Shown piece by piece: positions 32,930 through 42,936 of a DNA stretch of 64,000 nt (the stretch's first letter is position 1; every line of letters begins with the position of its first letter). A program made the position numbers and the translations under genes. Under the pieces are notes generated by a model, which saw nothing but the letters and a program-made list of their open reading frames with translations, made no database searches and was not told the origin of the DNA. The DNA comes from Tenebrio molitor (lineage: Eukaryota; Arthropoda; Insecta; Coleoptera; Tenebrionidae), in NCBI RefSeq assembly GCF_963966145.1, contig NC_091053.1, forward strand, positions 7,688,001 to 7,752,000, written 5' to 3'.

Positions 32930-34240
32930 ACCACCCATTCAAAAACCCACCGTTTTTCCTTCAATTTTTTTGAGCACACTTTTAATTTCGACCACATCTT
33001 TCTATTGGTCCGCACTTGCGGATATGTTGAATATTTCGTAAATACTCTTCGTGAACTTGGGTTGATTATCGTTTTGATCTTCGATGCTAATTTGGAACGT
33101 CTGATGTCCCGAATTCGGCTTGTTTTTGTTGGGGAAGAGGGCGCTCAGTGCCGAATCACGTGCTTGTACGGTCACGTGATAAAACTTTTTCTTTTTCTCT
33201 GTCGAACGACGTTTTCGACGTGATCACGCCTGTCTGCGGGTCGATTTCGAACAGGAATGAAAGTTGGAATTTCGTCGTTGACATCTTCTACTTTGACTAT
33301 TATATTGACAGAAGCGTACAGTGAGTCTTTGTTTGGAGCACGAACGGTCAATTGGTATCCGATGACGTTTTCGTTTTTCGTAGTCCAAGGGACGTGCTAA
33401 TGTAATGGTTGCTGAAGTGAGTCCGCTTGGACTCAACACAAAAGATTGATCTTTATTGGTTTGAATCGTTTTGTCTTTCACTAACTCAAAAGCCACACTC
33501 GTGTCGTTGATATTTGAACTAAAATTATACGAATTCGATTCTAATAAAATTGAGAAAAATTTTAACCTCACTTGGCGGCAAGCGAAATAAGAGATCTCTC
33601 AAAATCGTTTTCGTTTTCTTTCAATGTGAGGACATTTTGATGATCTACTACAGGTCGACCAGAACAGCTTGGCTAGTGACGCAGTGGACTGAAGTCCCGC
33701 CCACTAGCGGAGCGCACTTGTTTGTTGTGTCTGGAAGTGTTCAGATCGTGTACAATCGGGCTAAAATCAGCGCTTCAAGCTTCAAGTGAACAGCATGTCC
33801 GGGCTGTTTTGAGCAGATTTGCTTCGTTGAGTGTACCGCACTTACAACCGTAGCCACATCCTTGTCTTACAGACACTCGCTCGTTTCCTGGTCGGCGCAT
33901 CTCAGGCGCCAAGCTATTTTGGTCAAGCTGTACTTCAATTGAAGGTGGTTTCTTGTCAGAATCTACCACTAAGAAATACAATTAGGCGCTTCATGTGGTG
34001 GTTCTCCGTTGTCTTTGATGTGAACGTTCGCCTGATATCTCTTACCTTGTTTCTAAAATAATAATGATTGTTATCATAATGTATTGTTATCAAATACCCT
34101 CGATTATACTGTACACTATGTAGCTTCGACGCCATATCGCTGTCCACAGCTTTGCTTCGACCACATCTTCCTGTTGGTCCGCACTTCCGGATATTGAATA
34201 CTTCGTAAATAGTCTAAAACTAAGGTTTAAATATATTTGG
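32930..34240 (-). pseudogene. Cadherin extracellular-repeat fragment, interrupted by a MITE
   Basis: Read on the minus strand, successive frames give cadherin-repeat signatures. Near 34200-34080 there is VVEAK/AVDSDMASK then YSIIEG-like sequence; near 34040, VHIKDNGEPP; near 33970, DSDKKPPSIEV; near 33420, SGLTSATITLARPLDYE; near 33330, YQLTVRAPN and VNDEIPTF; then FEIDPQTGVITSKT, FYHVTVQARDSALSAL and IEDQNDNQPKF. Calcium-binding motifs (LDYE, DREK, A-D, D-NDN-P-F) are visible. At least three repeats are represented, with frameshifts and a deletion joining NDEIPTF to LFEID. The particular cadherin is not identified. Confidence 0.8.
33649..33932. mobile_element. 284-bp TA-flanked MITE inside the cadherin fragment
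   Basis: Ends caggtcgaccagaacagctt and the inverted cagcttgaccaaaatagctt enclose a GC-rich interior. TA lies on both sides. A near-identical copy of the same length is at 58300-58583. Removing the element with one TA rejoins cadherin sequence (PPSIEV-DHQNVLTLKEN), so it inserted into the captured gene or into the source gene before capture. Confidence 0.85.
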
Positions 34241-34260
34241 AATAAAAGCGGAATGTTTCT

Positions 34261-34378
34261 TTAATCTTACCGGCCGTGGTGTGTAACTGTTGAGAACCAC
34301 TGGAAAGCTGAGAGTTTCGACTGAATCTGCCTCAGCGCACCGAAGCAACCGTTCTCTAATTGGCCGACTTCACGATAA
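34261..34378 (-). pseudogene. par-6: par-6 exon end, second copy
   Basis: Minus-strand sequence encodes IIIVKSANQRTVASV, then RNSQLSSGSQQLHTTAG followed by a GTAAGA donor. This is the end of the Par-6 PDZ domain and the serine-rich stretch after it. Its upstream end is fused directly to armadillo sequence at about 34378-34395, and its downstream side leads to cadherin sequence. Confidence 0.8.
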
Positions 34379-34394
34379 TAATCTTCATCTTTTT

Positions 34395-34610
34395 TTTGAT
34401 AATTGGTGTACCACCATGGCAGCTTGCGAAACCACTACTTGATCTTTATGGTTCAACAATTTGATCAATTCTGGTATCGCTAGGGTCGCTAAATCAGCGT
34501 CGTCTTATAAATTGATTAAATTGACCACCGCATGTTTAAGCATTTGACTTGGTTCAGAGAGTTGCTGAACGGCTGTTTGATGGCTAGGATCAAATTGCTA
34601 AAATTATTAT
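34395..34610 (-). pseudogene. arm: Armadillo/beta-catenin first-repeat fragment
   Basis: On the minus strand TAVQQLSEPSQMLKHAVVNL is followed by a stop, then DDADLATLAIPELIKLLN and DQVVVSQAAMVVHQLSKK. This is unmistakably the first armadillo repeats of beta-catenin. The stop within NLIN-DDADL shows decay. The 5' side joins an (ATT)n tract and the 3' side runs into par-6. It is a different part of the protein from the left-arm fragments at 20378 and 20993. Confidence 0.88.
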
Positions 34611-34679
34611 TACTATTATTATTATTTACTCTCCAATCGCAAATACATTTGGAATAAAAGCGGAATGTTTCTTTAATCT

Positions 34680-34870
34680 TACCGGCCGTGGTGTTTAACT
34701 GTTGAGAACCACTGGACAGCTGGGAATTTCTACTGAAGCTCCCTCGCCGTACCGGAGCAACCGTTCTGTGATTGGCCGGCTTCACAAGACCGGTGGATTC
34801 TGCTAGACCGCCAGACACAAGACGCGATATGAAAATCCTCGGAATCTTCTCCAACCCTGCGGTTACAAAC
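34680..34870 (-). pseudogene. par-6: par-6 PDZ exon with internal deletion
   Basis: After an acceptor (gtttgtaaccgcag) the exon encodes GLEKIPRIFISRLVSGGLAE and STGL, the start of the PDZ domain with its peptide-binding loop. It then jumps to VKPANHRTVAPVRRGSF and RNSQLSSGSQQLNTTAG before a GTAAGA donor. About 45 residues in the middle of the PDZ domain are missing, but the frame is kept across the deletion. Cell-polarity scaffold fragment; non-functional. Confidence 0.88.
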
Positions 34871-34964
34871 CGAGAAAAATAAAAGAAAAAGCAAACAAAA
34901 AAAAGCGTTTTCATTCAATCCGTAATTGTGGTTGTTAATTAGAGCGAAAGAGGAATCACAAATA

Positions 34965-35285
34965 AATATTAAGTTCCGCGGCTTGATGGTTCCCTACCCA
35001 TTCAACCCTTCAAGACTATCCCCTGTAAGTGTAAGTCACTTTTCGTTGTATGATCACCCTCAGAAGGGGTTTTGCATTCGTTAATGCTCTGCGTAAATTA
35101 TCATCATTGTTAATAGGTAATAAATGCTGGTCGCTTGGGTCAAGCGATGTCTCATAAACGATGAAGATGTTCTAGCAAGTTTCGAAATTCTTCGAACGGG
35201 GCTTGAAGGTCCCTTTCGATGGAAAATCGCCCAAATTCTGCGTCAAACTACAAAGAATCAATTAAATAACAAAGCGTATTAATAG
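34965..35285 (-). pseudogene. par-6: par-6 PB1 exon fragment (proximal copy)
   Basis: On the minus strand FDAEFGRFSIERDLQAPFEE and LLEHLHRL, then in another frame LLPINNDDNLRRALTNAKPL and RVIIQRK. These are the PB1 domain features of Par-6 that bind aPKC. The frame breaks between the two parts. The intron after QRK is shortened relative to the copy at 38720-39300, and the copy ends at the TA of the foldback transposon at 35286. Confidence 0.85.
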
Positions 35286-37854
35286 TAGTCCAGTCAATAT
35301 AAATATAAAAAAGGGTCCGACCTTGCAAAAGGTCATGTAGTTCTGATTTTTTAATATGTTGTTTGGATCTCAGCCAAGAGTAAAACACCAAATTTGCAAC
35401 TTCGAAAGACTTGTGCGCTCTGCGTGGTAGCCAAAGAACAGCAAAATTTTTGCACTATTTTCAGTTTTTGCTCAATATCTCCTAAGATATGAGTCTCACA
35501 GAAAAAGTTGAAGTTACCTTTTTTAAAACAAATTAAATTCGCTACTGTTTGAGGTCCAAACGAACTTTGTGCATGCAGCAGTTTCCGAGATAAAGCTCTT
35601 CAAAAATTGGATATTTTTTCCAAGAAGTGAAAATTCTTTGTTTACGTCTCTTATTTTATTAAATATCGTCAAAAATACTCGCCCCATGAGAAAAGTCATG
35701 GGCAATGAACTTGAAGTGTATTTATTTAGCTTTAAATTGAGATTTGACGGGTAGCTGCAGATCCAATGCTTCTCTCAAAAGTGGCATATAACCGAAAACC
35801 TCGCAAGATGGAATTTGGGAAAAATAAATGAAAACAAGTTTTCAGCGCATCAAACATCACGTATAGGGCCTAAACCGATCAAATAAATTATTTTAACTTA
35901 ATAATTTAGTATGTGTGGTTAACAACTTGAAGAGAGTCTGTAAAGTTGGTGGAGGAATACTGCCCTCAGCGCCAGACTTGTTCTGGTTCTGATTGTATGG
36001 AAAATCATCGAACACCCCAAGTATGCTCGTTTGAAACGGGTTCATGAAGCAGGTGACAAGTGGTCTTGATTTTGATCGACCAAGAATTATTTTCCTCTCA
36101 TTCATTGGCGCGCTTTAATTTGAGCTTCGGCGAGTACATGTCCTGGCATATACAAGTATGTTTATCATGAACCCCATTTTCACGGTCCACTGTGCTAGCT
36201 CACTGCTGGAGATTCCACGCGCATGTGCCAATCCACCGTAGCTTTTCATAAACCACACCAGCAATCAAATCTGACCATATGTCGGGCCAAAATTTATCGG
36301 ATCGGCGGATTGTAAAATTTTGTTCTATGAATATCTTAAACTCAATTGGATCCATCCGCTGTTCTAGAGCCATCATATCTTGCAAATATAAGTGGGCACT
36401 CTTTGTGAAGAAATAGTGACCAACTGAATGAAAACAAGGTAGCATTTTATCGATAGTATGTATACAGGTGAAGGTTCTTAATCACCCTGCCTGGATGAAT
36501 AGTTTTACGGGAGTAGACGTGTGAAAATATTGGTCCCACAGCTTTGATTACCTTCCAAATTATGCAATGCAGTTTTGAATTTAGCTCTTAGGCTTTGGTA
36601 AGTCCTATTTTCCTTTACAAACAAGATGAGAGACCTCTCACTCTCACGTAGCTTATTCTCAGTTTCGGCTCTTTCTTTCCCAGTCAAGTCTACCTCATCC
36701 AAAATAATGCCAGCCAATATCAGATTAGTCAAAATGTGTGCTCGTACAGCTCGTGAATAGGCATGACCATTCAGCATCTTGTCCAGGCCTGTGATCTGTA
36801 TAAATAGTCATAAAATAGCACCTTCAAGCAACTCCCTGCCATTATTGCACCGATACAACCCATGAATGACATGAGGAGATGGAACTCTCTATGCCTCACA
36901 ACCACGCAGCTTAACTCAGAATGTTGGCCACCCTCAACAATATCTCTGGCCTTAAAGAACAGTGGTTGATCAAAAGTAACGAAGCAGGTTTTTTGAAAAT
37001 GACCTTTACTTCTCTCAGTGGCTTCAAAAGGTGATATGAACACTGTATCGTAATCAGTAGGTGGGGTGCGGATAAATGAGAGGAAAATAATTTTTGAGCC
37101 ATAAAAATCAAGACCACTTTTCACCTGCTTAATGAACCCGTTCCAAAGGAGCATACTTGGGGTAGTTGATGATTTTCCATACAATGAGAACAAGTCTGGC
37201 GCTGAAGGCAGTATTTCTCCACCGACTTCACAGACTCCCTTCAAGTTGTTAACCACACATACTAAATTACGTTAAAATAACTTATTTGATCGGTTTAGGC
37301 CCTATACGTGATGTTTGATTCGCTGAAAACTTGTTTTCATTTATTTTTCCCAAATTCCCTTTTTCGAGGTTTTAGAGAAGCACTGGACCTGCAGCTGCCC
37401 ATCAGATCTCAGTTTAAAGCTAAATAAATACGCTTCAAGTTCAATGCCCTTGACTTTTCTCATGGGGCGAGTATTTTTGACGATATTTAATAAAAAAAGA
37501 GAAATAAACAAAAAAATTTCACTTCTTGGAAAAAATACAAAATTTTTGAAGAGTTGTATCTCGGAAACTGTTGGACGCACAAAGTTTGCTTAGGCCTCAA
37601 ACTGAAGTGAATTTAATCTAGTTTAAAAAAGATTTCTTCAACTTTTTCTGTTAGACTCATATCTTAAGAGATATTGAGCAAAAACTGAAAATAGTGCGAA
37701 AATTTTGCTGTTCTTCGGCTACCACGCAGCGCGCACAAGTCTTTCGAAGTTGCAAATTTGGTTTTTTACTCTTAGCTGAGGTCCAAAGAACATATTAAAA
37801 AATCAGAACTACATGACCTTTTGCAAGGTCGAATGTTTATATTGACTGGACTAT
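35286..37854. mobile_element. 2.57-kb DNA transposon with about 700-bp TIRs
   Basis: Ends tagtccagtcaatataaa and the inverted copy at 37854 continue as diverged inverted repeats to about 36010 and 37160. The centre encodes a broken protein on the minus strand (next entry). It sits exactly at the end of a par-6 fragment whose direct repeat lies at about 39130-39320. Confidence 0.75.
36190..37256 (-). pseudogene. Transposon-associated protein of the FDQPL / GEFHLLMSF type, broken
   Basis: Three minus-strand frames in order are 37256-36771 (161 aa, with VTFDQPLFFKARDIV and EFHLLMSFMGCIGAIMAGS), 36777-36505 (90 aa, MLNGHAYSRAVRAHIL) and 36445-36200 (81 aa, MLPCFHSVGHYFF). The order of TFDQPL, GGFH--MSF-G-IG, GHAY-RAVR and MLP-F---H-Y matches an uncharacterised protein family that recurs in animal transposable elements. 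I cannot name its superfamily. The frame changes indicate inactivation. Confidence 0.6.
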
Positions 37855-37875
37855 AGGTAGTAATTAACGTTATAA

Positions 37876-37983
37876 GTCCGGGAACTCATAGTTTACAGTA
37901 CGAGTGAGACGTTTAAGGACGAGGCCAGGAAGGAGCCGAGTCTTGAAACTCGAAACGAGTACTGTAAAAAGAGTTCACGGACG
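37876..37983. repeat. Hairpin beside the transposon
   Basis: gtccgggaactc and tacagtacgagt at the start pair with actcg, tactgta and gagttcacggac in reverse order. The loop contains gaggccaggaaggagccgag. Confidence 0.5.
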
Positions 37984-38097
37984 AATCTCGTTATGTATTT
38001 TATTTCATCCTGCCTCAAATTTTGTTTGAAAGAAACATTGAAATTAATTTCCAAAATAATTCAACAAATGCTCCAAATCTAGTCACATTTTTGGAAC

Positions 38098-38328
38098 ATG
38101 ATTAGCAACGGCTGTTTGGCAATTGTTTATTTTGTTGAATTAATTTGGTGCGTCAAATTGACTTCTAAAGCAAATCCTCCAGAAATTGTAAGAAAATCTG
38201 CAGAAGCCTGTGCTGACTTAATACCTAGCAAGAGTAGCAAGTCTGGTGAAAGGTATCAAAAACAATTCAGCCATTTTTGTAAATGGAAATTAGAAAATAA
38301 TGTGAAGAAAATTACGGAAGAGGTCTAG
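38098..38328 (+). pseudogene. Fragment resembling the N-terminal domain of a tyrosine-recombinase-like transposon protein
   Basis: A 76-aa frame contains IPSKSSKSGERYQKQFSHFC followed by KWKLENNVKKITEEV and a stop. The pattern K--K(S)--RYEKQ---FC-W---NNVK--TEEV is frequent in the N-terminal core-binding domain of Crypton-like insect elements. The catalytic domain is absent. Inverted atttcatcctg motifs at about 38003 and 38613 may be the element's ends. Confidence 0.4.
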
Positions 38329-38639
38329 GAAGCTGACCTATTTTTTAGATGTGGTTTAAATGGTTGTATTATTTTATTTGTAAACTAACGTTTTTAGTGA
38401 AAGTAAGTGCATCATCTTCTTTGTGGCCGAAATAGTTAAATTATTAATTTGTATTTAGATCTAGTTTTGAATAAAACATTTCTTAAACCTGAATAATTGT
38501 TATTACGATTGCTACTTTTGTGATTCCAATGGCAACACTTAACCGGCGTCCGGCCGTTTTTTGCGTTTTCCCGGATTCAAACTGATGACGTAAAGTATTG
38601 AAATTTGACACAGGATGAAATAAATATATAAATATAATA

Positions 38640-38710
38640 AATCCTAATTAGGGTAAGCGAACTTTATTGGGTCAATAAAAAATGCAACAACAATTCTCAC
38701 CAAAAATAAA
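38640..38710. repeat. Direct repeat with 39335-39420
   Basis: The block tattgggtcaataaaaa ... caccaaaaataaatacctac is duplicated with few changes on either side of the par-6 fragment at 38720-39320. It may be flanking intron or intergenic par-6 sequence copied twice. Confidence 0.6.
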
Positions 38711-38719
38711 TACCTACTC

Positions 38720-39320
38720 ATGTGTCGTTTCCAAATACGTACTGTGAATACTGACCACTTTGTGTGACTCGCACGCTGGTGCCATCCCTGATGCAAAATC
38801 CAAGCGGTTTATCTGAGCCATGCTTCAGCAATCTCACACGTCTGCAAGTTTCAGGCACAATATCCACATCTATAATGGATGACACTTGTCGAAAATCATG
38901 TGGATTGGATATGGCTAATGTTTTTGTTTTTCCTGGAGTACCACATAATATGGTAGATATTAAGTTCCGCGGCTTGATGGTTCCGTAATCCGTACCCATT
39001 CAACTCTACAAGACTATGCCCTGTAAGTGTAAGTCACAATGGATTTTGACAAGAACATTTTTTTAAGTACCTTTTCGTTGTATGGTCACCCTCAGAGAGG
39101 GTTTTGCATTCGTTAATGCTCTGCGTAAATTATCATCATTGTTAATAGGTAATAAATGCTGGTCGCTTGGGTCGAGCGATGTCTCGTAAACGATGGAGAC
39201 GTTCTAGCAAGTCTCGAAATTCTTCGAACGGGGCTTGAAGGTCCCTTTCGATGGAAAATCGCCCAAATTCTGCGTCAAACTACAAAGAATCAATTAAATA
39301 ACAAAGAGTATTAAATATAT
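38720..39320 (-). pseudogene. par-6: par-6 PB1 exon, intron and semi-CRIB/PDZ-start exon (most complete copy)
   Basis: On the minus strand FDAEFGRFSIERD starts a PB1 exon that ends at QRK with donor gtactt. A 61-bp intron (about 39014-39074) ends ttacag. The next exon encodes GYG, then, after a small insertion, IKPRNLISTILCGTPGKTK, ISNPHDFRQVSS, DVDIVPETCRRVRLLKHG and DKPLGFCIRDGTSVRVTQSG, followed by a GTCAGT donor. This spans the PB1 domain, the semi-CRIB and the PDZ start. The intron is intact, so it is not a retrocopy. Frameshifts near the second exon start make it a pseudogene. Confidence 0.9.
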
Positions 39321-39662
39321 AAATATAATAAATCCTAATTAGGGTAAACGAAATTTATTGGGTCAATAAAAACTGCAACAACAATTTACACCAAAAATAA
39401 ATACCTACTCATGTGTCGTTTCTAAGTACACCAGCCGCTCGATCTTGTGAACACCCAATTTAATGAACCTTCCAATTTAGTGAACACCAAAATATTTACA
39501 TTGCGGGTTCCAAATGGTGAATAAGGACACTTTCGATTTAGTGAACTGTAGGTTTCGAAGAAACAAAAAACATTAACACCGATACTCGGCTACCACTTTG
39601 ACTTCCTTATCCAATGTCAGCAGGCACATCCGGTGCTTGCTTATACAACAAGCAAGCAGAAG

Positions 39663-40075
39663 GAAAATGGCATGGCAGTGCTAAAATCATTGATATCATT
39701 ATTATTATTATTATTATCTGGCTGCGGCCTTAAATATTTATATCATACCTAATCATTATTATTATACATACTTACAGAATTGTTTATTTTGAACCATTCC
39801 GTTTATTGGAATACCACTAAATTATCTTTCATATCACATATGTTCTAATGTTTTTATTTGCATTCCATCATTTTTTATTTTCATCTCTTAACCAAATTTG
39901 CATTCAAAATTTGTAGAATCCTTGATACCTTTTCATTGATGCGTTAAAGCAAAACTTCAAAATACTACAACAATAATCTATATTAATCTCGTATGAGGAA
40001 AATGTAAATATTATAGCATTTTTTATATTATGAAAAATGGCATGGCAGTGCTAAAATTATTGAAATGTTGTTACA
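39663..40075. repeat. 372-bp unit, one full and one partial copy
   Basis: Nearly identical to 32475-32848. A partial second unit breaks off at attgaaatgttgttacat. Confidence 0.8.
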
Positions 40076-40081
40076 TAGTCT

Positions 40082-40264
40082 AGGACTGGTTTTACAAATC
40101 TATGAGGGGCATGATGACCAACTCAATAGACCGGGACCAATGGCTTAACGTGACTTCCGAATCACGAGATAGAATATAGCCTTTTTTTTTTCGCCCTGGG
40201 TCGGAATCGAACCCGCGACCCTCGCGTCCCTGAGCCAAACGGATTCCCTTAGGCTATATTCTGC
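40082..40264 (-). mobile_element. tRNA-derived SINE
   Basis: On the minus strand a B box gggttcgattcc (40203-40214) lies about 35 bases after an A-box-like tagcctaagggaatcc. A similar body recurs at 58030-58100, outside the arms. Missing acceptor-stem pairing and the second copy argue for a SINE and not a working tRNA gene. Confidence 0.6.
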
Positions 40265-40349
40265 CTTTTTTTTTTTCTTGTTCTAAAAATTTTTTTTTTA
40301 ACATTTATTTAATTCAAAAATATTTTCTTAGTTTCCCCAACGTGGGCAC

Positions 40350-40424
40350 ACAGGTGGGCCGGCAAATTTTGGGGTGGACCAGGCCCACCCAGGCCCCCCC
40401 CTGGCTACGCGCCTGCATTGACAT
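40350..40424. mobile_element. Possible DNA-transposon terminus
   Basis: In reverse complement the sequence reads caggcgcgtagccaggggg followed by gggcctgggtggg. This CAGG-G-CGTAGCCAGGGG end is common in animal hAT-like elements. Only one end is visible. Confidence 0.4.
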
Positions 40425-40744
40425 GGACTATAGATGGCGCTGCATTTTTCAGAAAAGTCGAGCTTTTCGGTTGTTTCGGACCCAAATCTGGTCGCACCGA
40501 AATTCATGGATATATAATAAAATCGTCCGAAGGAGAGCCTTCCAACCCATAATAAGTCCGATTAGTAGGACAAAGTTTAGTGGACATTTTGCCCTAATGT
40601 AATGCGTAAACGACAGTTCAGAAACAAGTTCTGGTGCACTTAAACGCCCTTCCAGGACCGCAACTCCATCCCGGATTGCCGTTCTTATTCATTGTCGCTC
40701 TTCGGTGTTTACTCACCCGTGTCTGTCTCTTTATCAAGATTCCG

Positions 40745-41258
40745 AACGTTAAGCTCCACCACAAGCTCCAAACACGTCAGCCAGTTGGAATTCTCTCCTC
40801 CGGTCGAAGGCCCTCAGGATGCCGCTGTCCCTCCAGAGCTTGACCAGCAGGGGACAGAACTGGATGAAGGTCCTGGAGTCGAGCACCGGTGCGTTAAACT
40901 GAAGCATTTCTTTGCCGAGGGCGGCGTTCGAGGGGTCGCCCCACGGGATCCCCAGTTTGTCTCTGGCGTCCACCAAGACGCGCATCCCCTTGATCACGTT
41001 CTGGTAGATGATCTGCTGGTACTCCATCACGAGTTCGCTCTCGAACTTGATTCCGTGGATGATCTTCATCTGCTTCAGAAATGTTGACTTGCCACTCTCC
41101 CCAGCGCCCAACAGGAGCAGCTTGACTTGGCGTTTGAGGGCCTGCTTGTCCTTCTCCAGCATTTTGTCGATTTCCAGCGACTTGTACCGCTGCTCTATCT
41201 CCTCGGGGCTGAACTTGAACCGTAAACAACACGGACACGACCACATTAAAGTGGACAT
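40745..41258 (-). pseudogene. cta: G-protein alpha subunit (G12/13, concertina-type), N-terminal fragment, right copy
   Basis: An open frame from MSTLMWSCPCC runs 169 codons and is uninterrupted. Beyond the point where the left copy stops (FIQFC) it continues LLVKLWRDSGILRAFDRRRE and FQL, which is the genuine helical-domain sequence of a G-alpha. The similarity ends there, near 40780, probably at an exon end, and the frame terminates after GACGGA. The P-loop GAGESGKST is intact, but switch regions and the TKLD/NKxD motifs are missing. Its 5' flank is a 372-bp unit that joins at a different point from the left copy. Confidence 0.92.
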
Positions 41259-41261
41259 TTT

Positions 41262-41706
41262 ATTGATATCATTATTATTATTATTATTATCTGGCTGCGG
41301 CCTTAAATATTTATATTATACCTAATCATTATTATTATACATACTTACAGAATTGTTTATTTTGAACCATTCCGTTTATTGGAATACCACTACTTTCATA
41401 TCACATATGTTCTAATGTTTTTATTTGCATTCAAAATTTGTAGAATCCTTGATACCTTTTCATTGATGCGTTAAAGCAAAACTTCAAAATACTACAACAA
41501 CAATCTATATTAATCTCATATGAGGAAAATGTAAATATTATAGCATTTTTTATATTATGGAAAATGGCATGGCAGTGCTAAAATTATTGATATCATTATT
41601 ATTATTATTATCTGGCTGCGGCCTTGAATATTTATGTTATACCTAATCATTATTATTATACATACTTACAGAATTGTTTATTTTGAACCATTCCGTTTAT
41701 TGGAAT
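41262..41706. repeat. 372-bp unit, two partial copies between G-alpha and LINE
   Basis: One shortened unit is followed by another (tggaaaatggcatggcagtg at about 41560). The second breaks into LINE 3' sequence at ttattggaatcc|agaatctgc. Confidence 0.75.
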
Positions 41707-41935
41707 CCAGAATCTGCAGGAATGTTAATTTACATTCTCATAATGTTGAATTTTATAATATTAAATATAATAGTTTTAAAATTAGTTTAAGAAACGCTGT
41801 TTAGGGAGTTGTCACGAGTACCTATTGCTTTTGTTATGTTATTGTATTTGTTTTTTTTTTTTATTTGTTCTCCACTGTTACATGGTATTGTTTGCCGTTA
41901 ATAAACCTATTATTATATATTTTTTGGCAGCCGAT
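41707..41935 (+). pseudogene. LINE 3' end, right copy
   Basis: Carries the last codons of the LINE ORF2 (NSFKISLRNAV plus stop) and the 3' UTR ending aataaacctattattat. It mirrors the last part of the 19925-20377 LINE tail; the armadillo-joined portion of the left arm is absent. Confidence 0.6.
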
Positions 41936-42086
41936 AATTAAATTTTATCGTCGCATATAAAATATATCTACATTTTTGTACAGCATTGTGGTTTATGCCT
42001 ATCGGAGAAACCACGTTAAAAAAACGCGCCTTTTATTCTACCTCTATCGTGGTGTGGAAAAGAATAAATAACAAAGAATCAGGAAG

Positions 42087-42199
42087 TACGGTACGATCAA
42101 TAAAAAAATAAATCGAGTCGGCGTGTTACCTATGGCAACCCATGCTATAGCATAGGATCCAAAGCAAACTCGATTTATTTTTTAAATGATTGCTCGGTG
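42087..42199. mobile_element. 113-bp TA MITE, copy 5 (mirror of 19645)
   Basis: Same TIRs; the TA at one end has changed to tg, so one target base is mutated. Confidence 0.8.
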
Positions 42200-42807
42200 T
42201 TTGGCTAAAAGTATAACTTGTATTCGAAGTAATACTCGTAGGTAGTAAAATGGAAATTAGTTCGGTGCAGAGAGAAGTCGGCCGGCCCCTTGGCTCAACT
42301 AATGGGTGTTATAAATCATGGGCTGCTGATATTGTTGGTTGCCATCATCACTCTTTCGAACAATGAGTTTCGTTTTTTATTTTGCCTTGTAAGGCAGAAT
42401 TTAACCGATTTTAAGGAAAACGAAGATTTCTCTGCATTAGATTATACATTCATGATTACAATGAGCTACTTTAGAACTCAAACAAGTTAAAAATGAGACC
42501 GCTAGGAGCAATTTTGAAATCGCAATTGTTACGATTAATCGTAACGACCAATTTATTGCCTTAATCGAAAAATCAAGATTTCCCTGCACTTGATTATGTC
42601 AAAAGGAATCGATAGAAACGTCGAGCTTTTCAACTTCAAATTTGAAGTTTTTAGGAGTAATTTGCGTTTACATTGGTTAAGTATAAGGCCACGATTTCGA
42701 GATGAGGCCCCTTAACATTTTAAACCACATCATATAGTTTTAAATTGGCATTTGGGAGCTTCAAAATATGTATGGGATTTGAATATCTACTAAACCTTGT
42801 GACTCAC

Positions 42808-42936
42808 CTGTATGTGTAGCCCCGCTGCTCTGTCATACCTGTCGATCTGGTCGTCACAGTACTCTCTCTCGTCCAGCCACTCCAGATTCAGGCACCATAT
42901 CACGCACACCCTGTTCAATGGAGCCTTGATGTGCAC
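42808..42936 (-). pseudogene. Captured 43-codon exon, weakly CBF-beta-like (right copy)
   Basis: Mirror of 18908-19036, with intact acceptor and donor, reading VHIKAPLNRVCVIW and LEWLDEREYCDD. It keeps V where the left copy has M. See the left entry for identity. Confidence 0.45.

Noticed and set aside
33224..33571. 115-aa basic protein on the minus strand
   Set aside because: Its first half is cadherin in frame; the basic tail results from a frameshift.
40190..40264. tRNA gene on the minus strand
   Set aside because: The B box is good, but the acceptor stem does not pair, and a related body recurs at 58030-58100. A SINE fits better.
40749..41258. Functional G-alpha gene
   Set aside because: The frame is open and has a P-loop, but it stops about halfway, lacks all later GTPase motifs and ends in repeat sequence. 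It is a captured exon.
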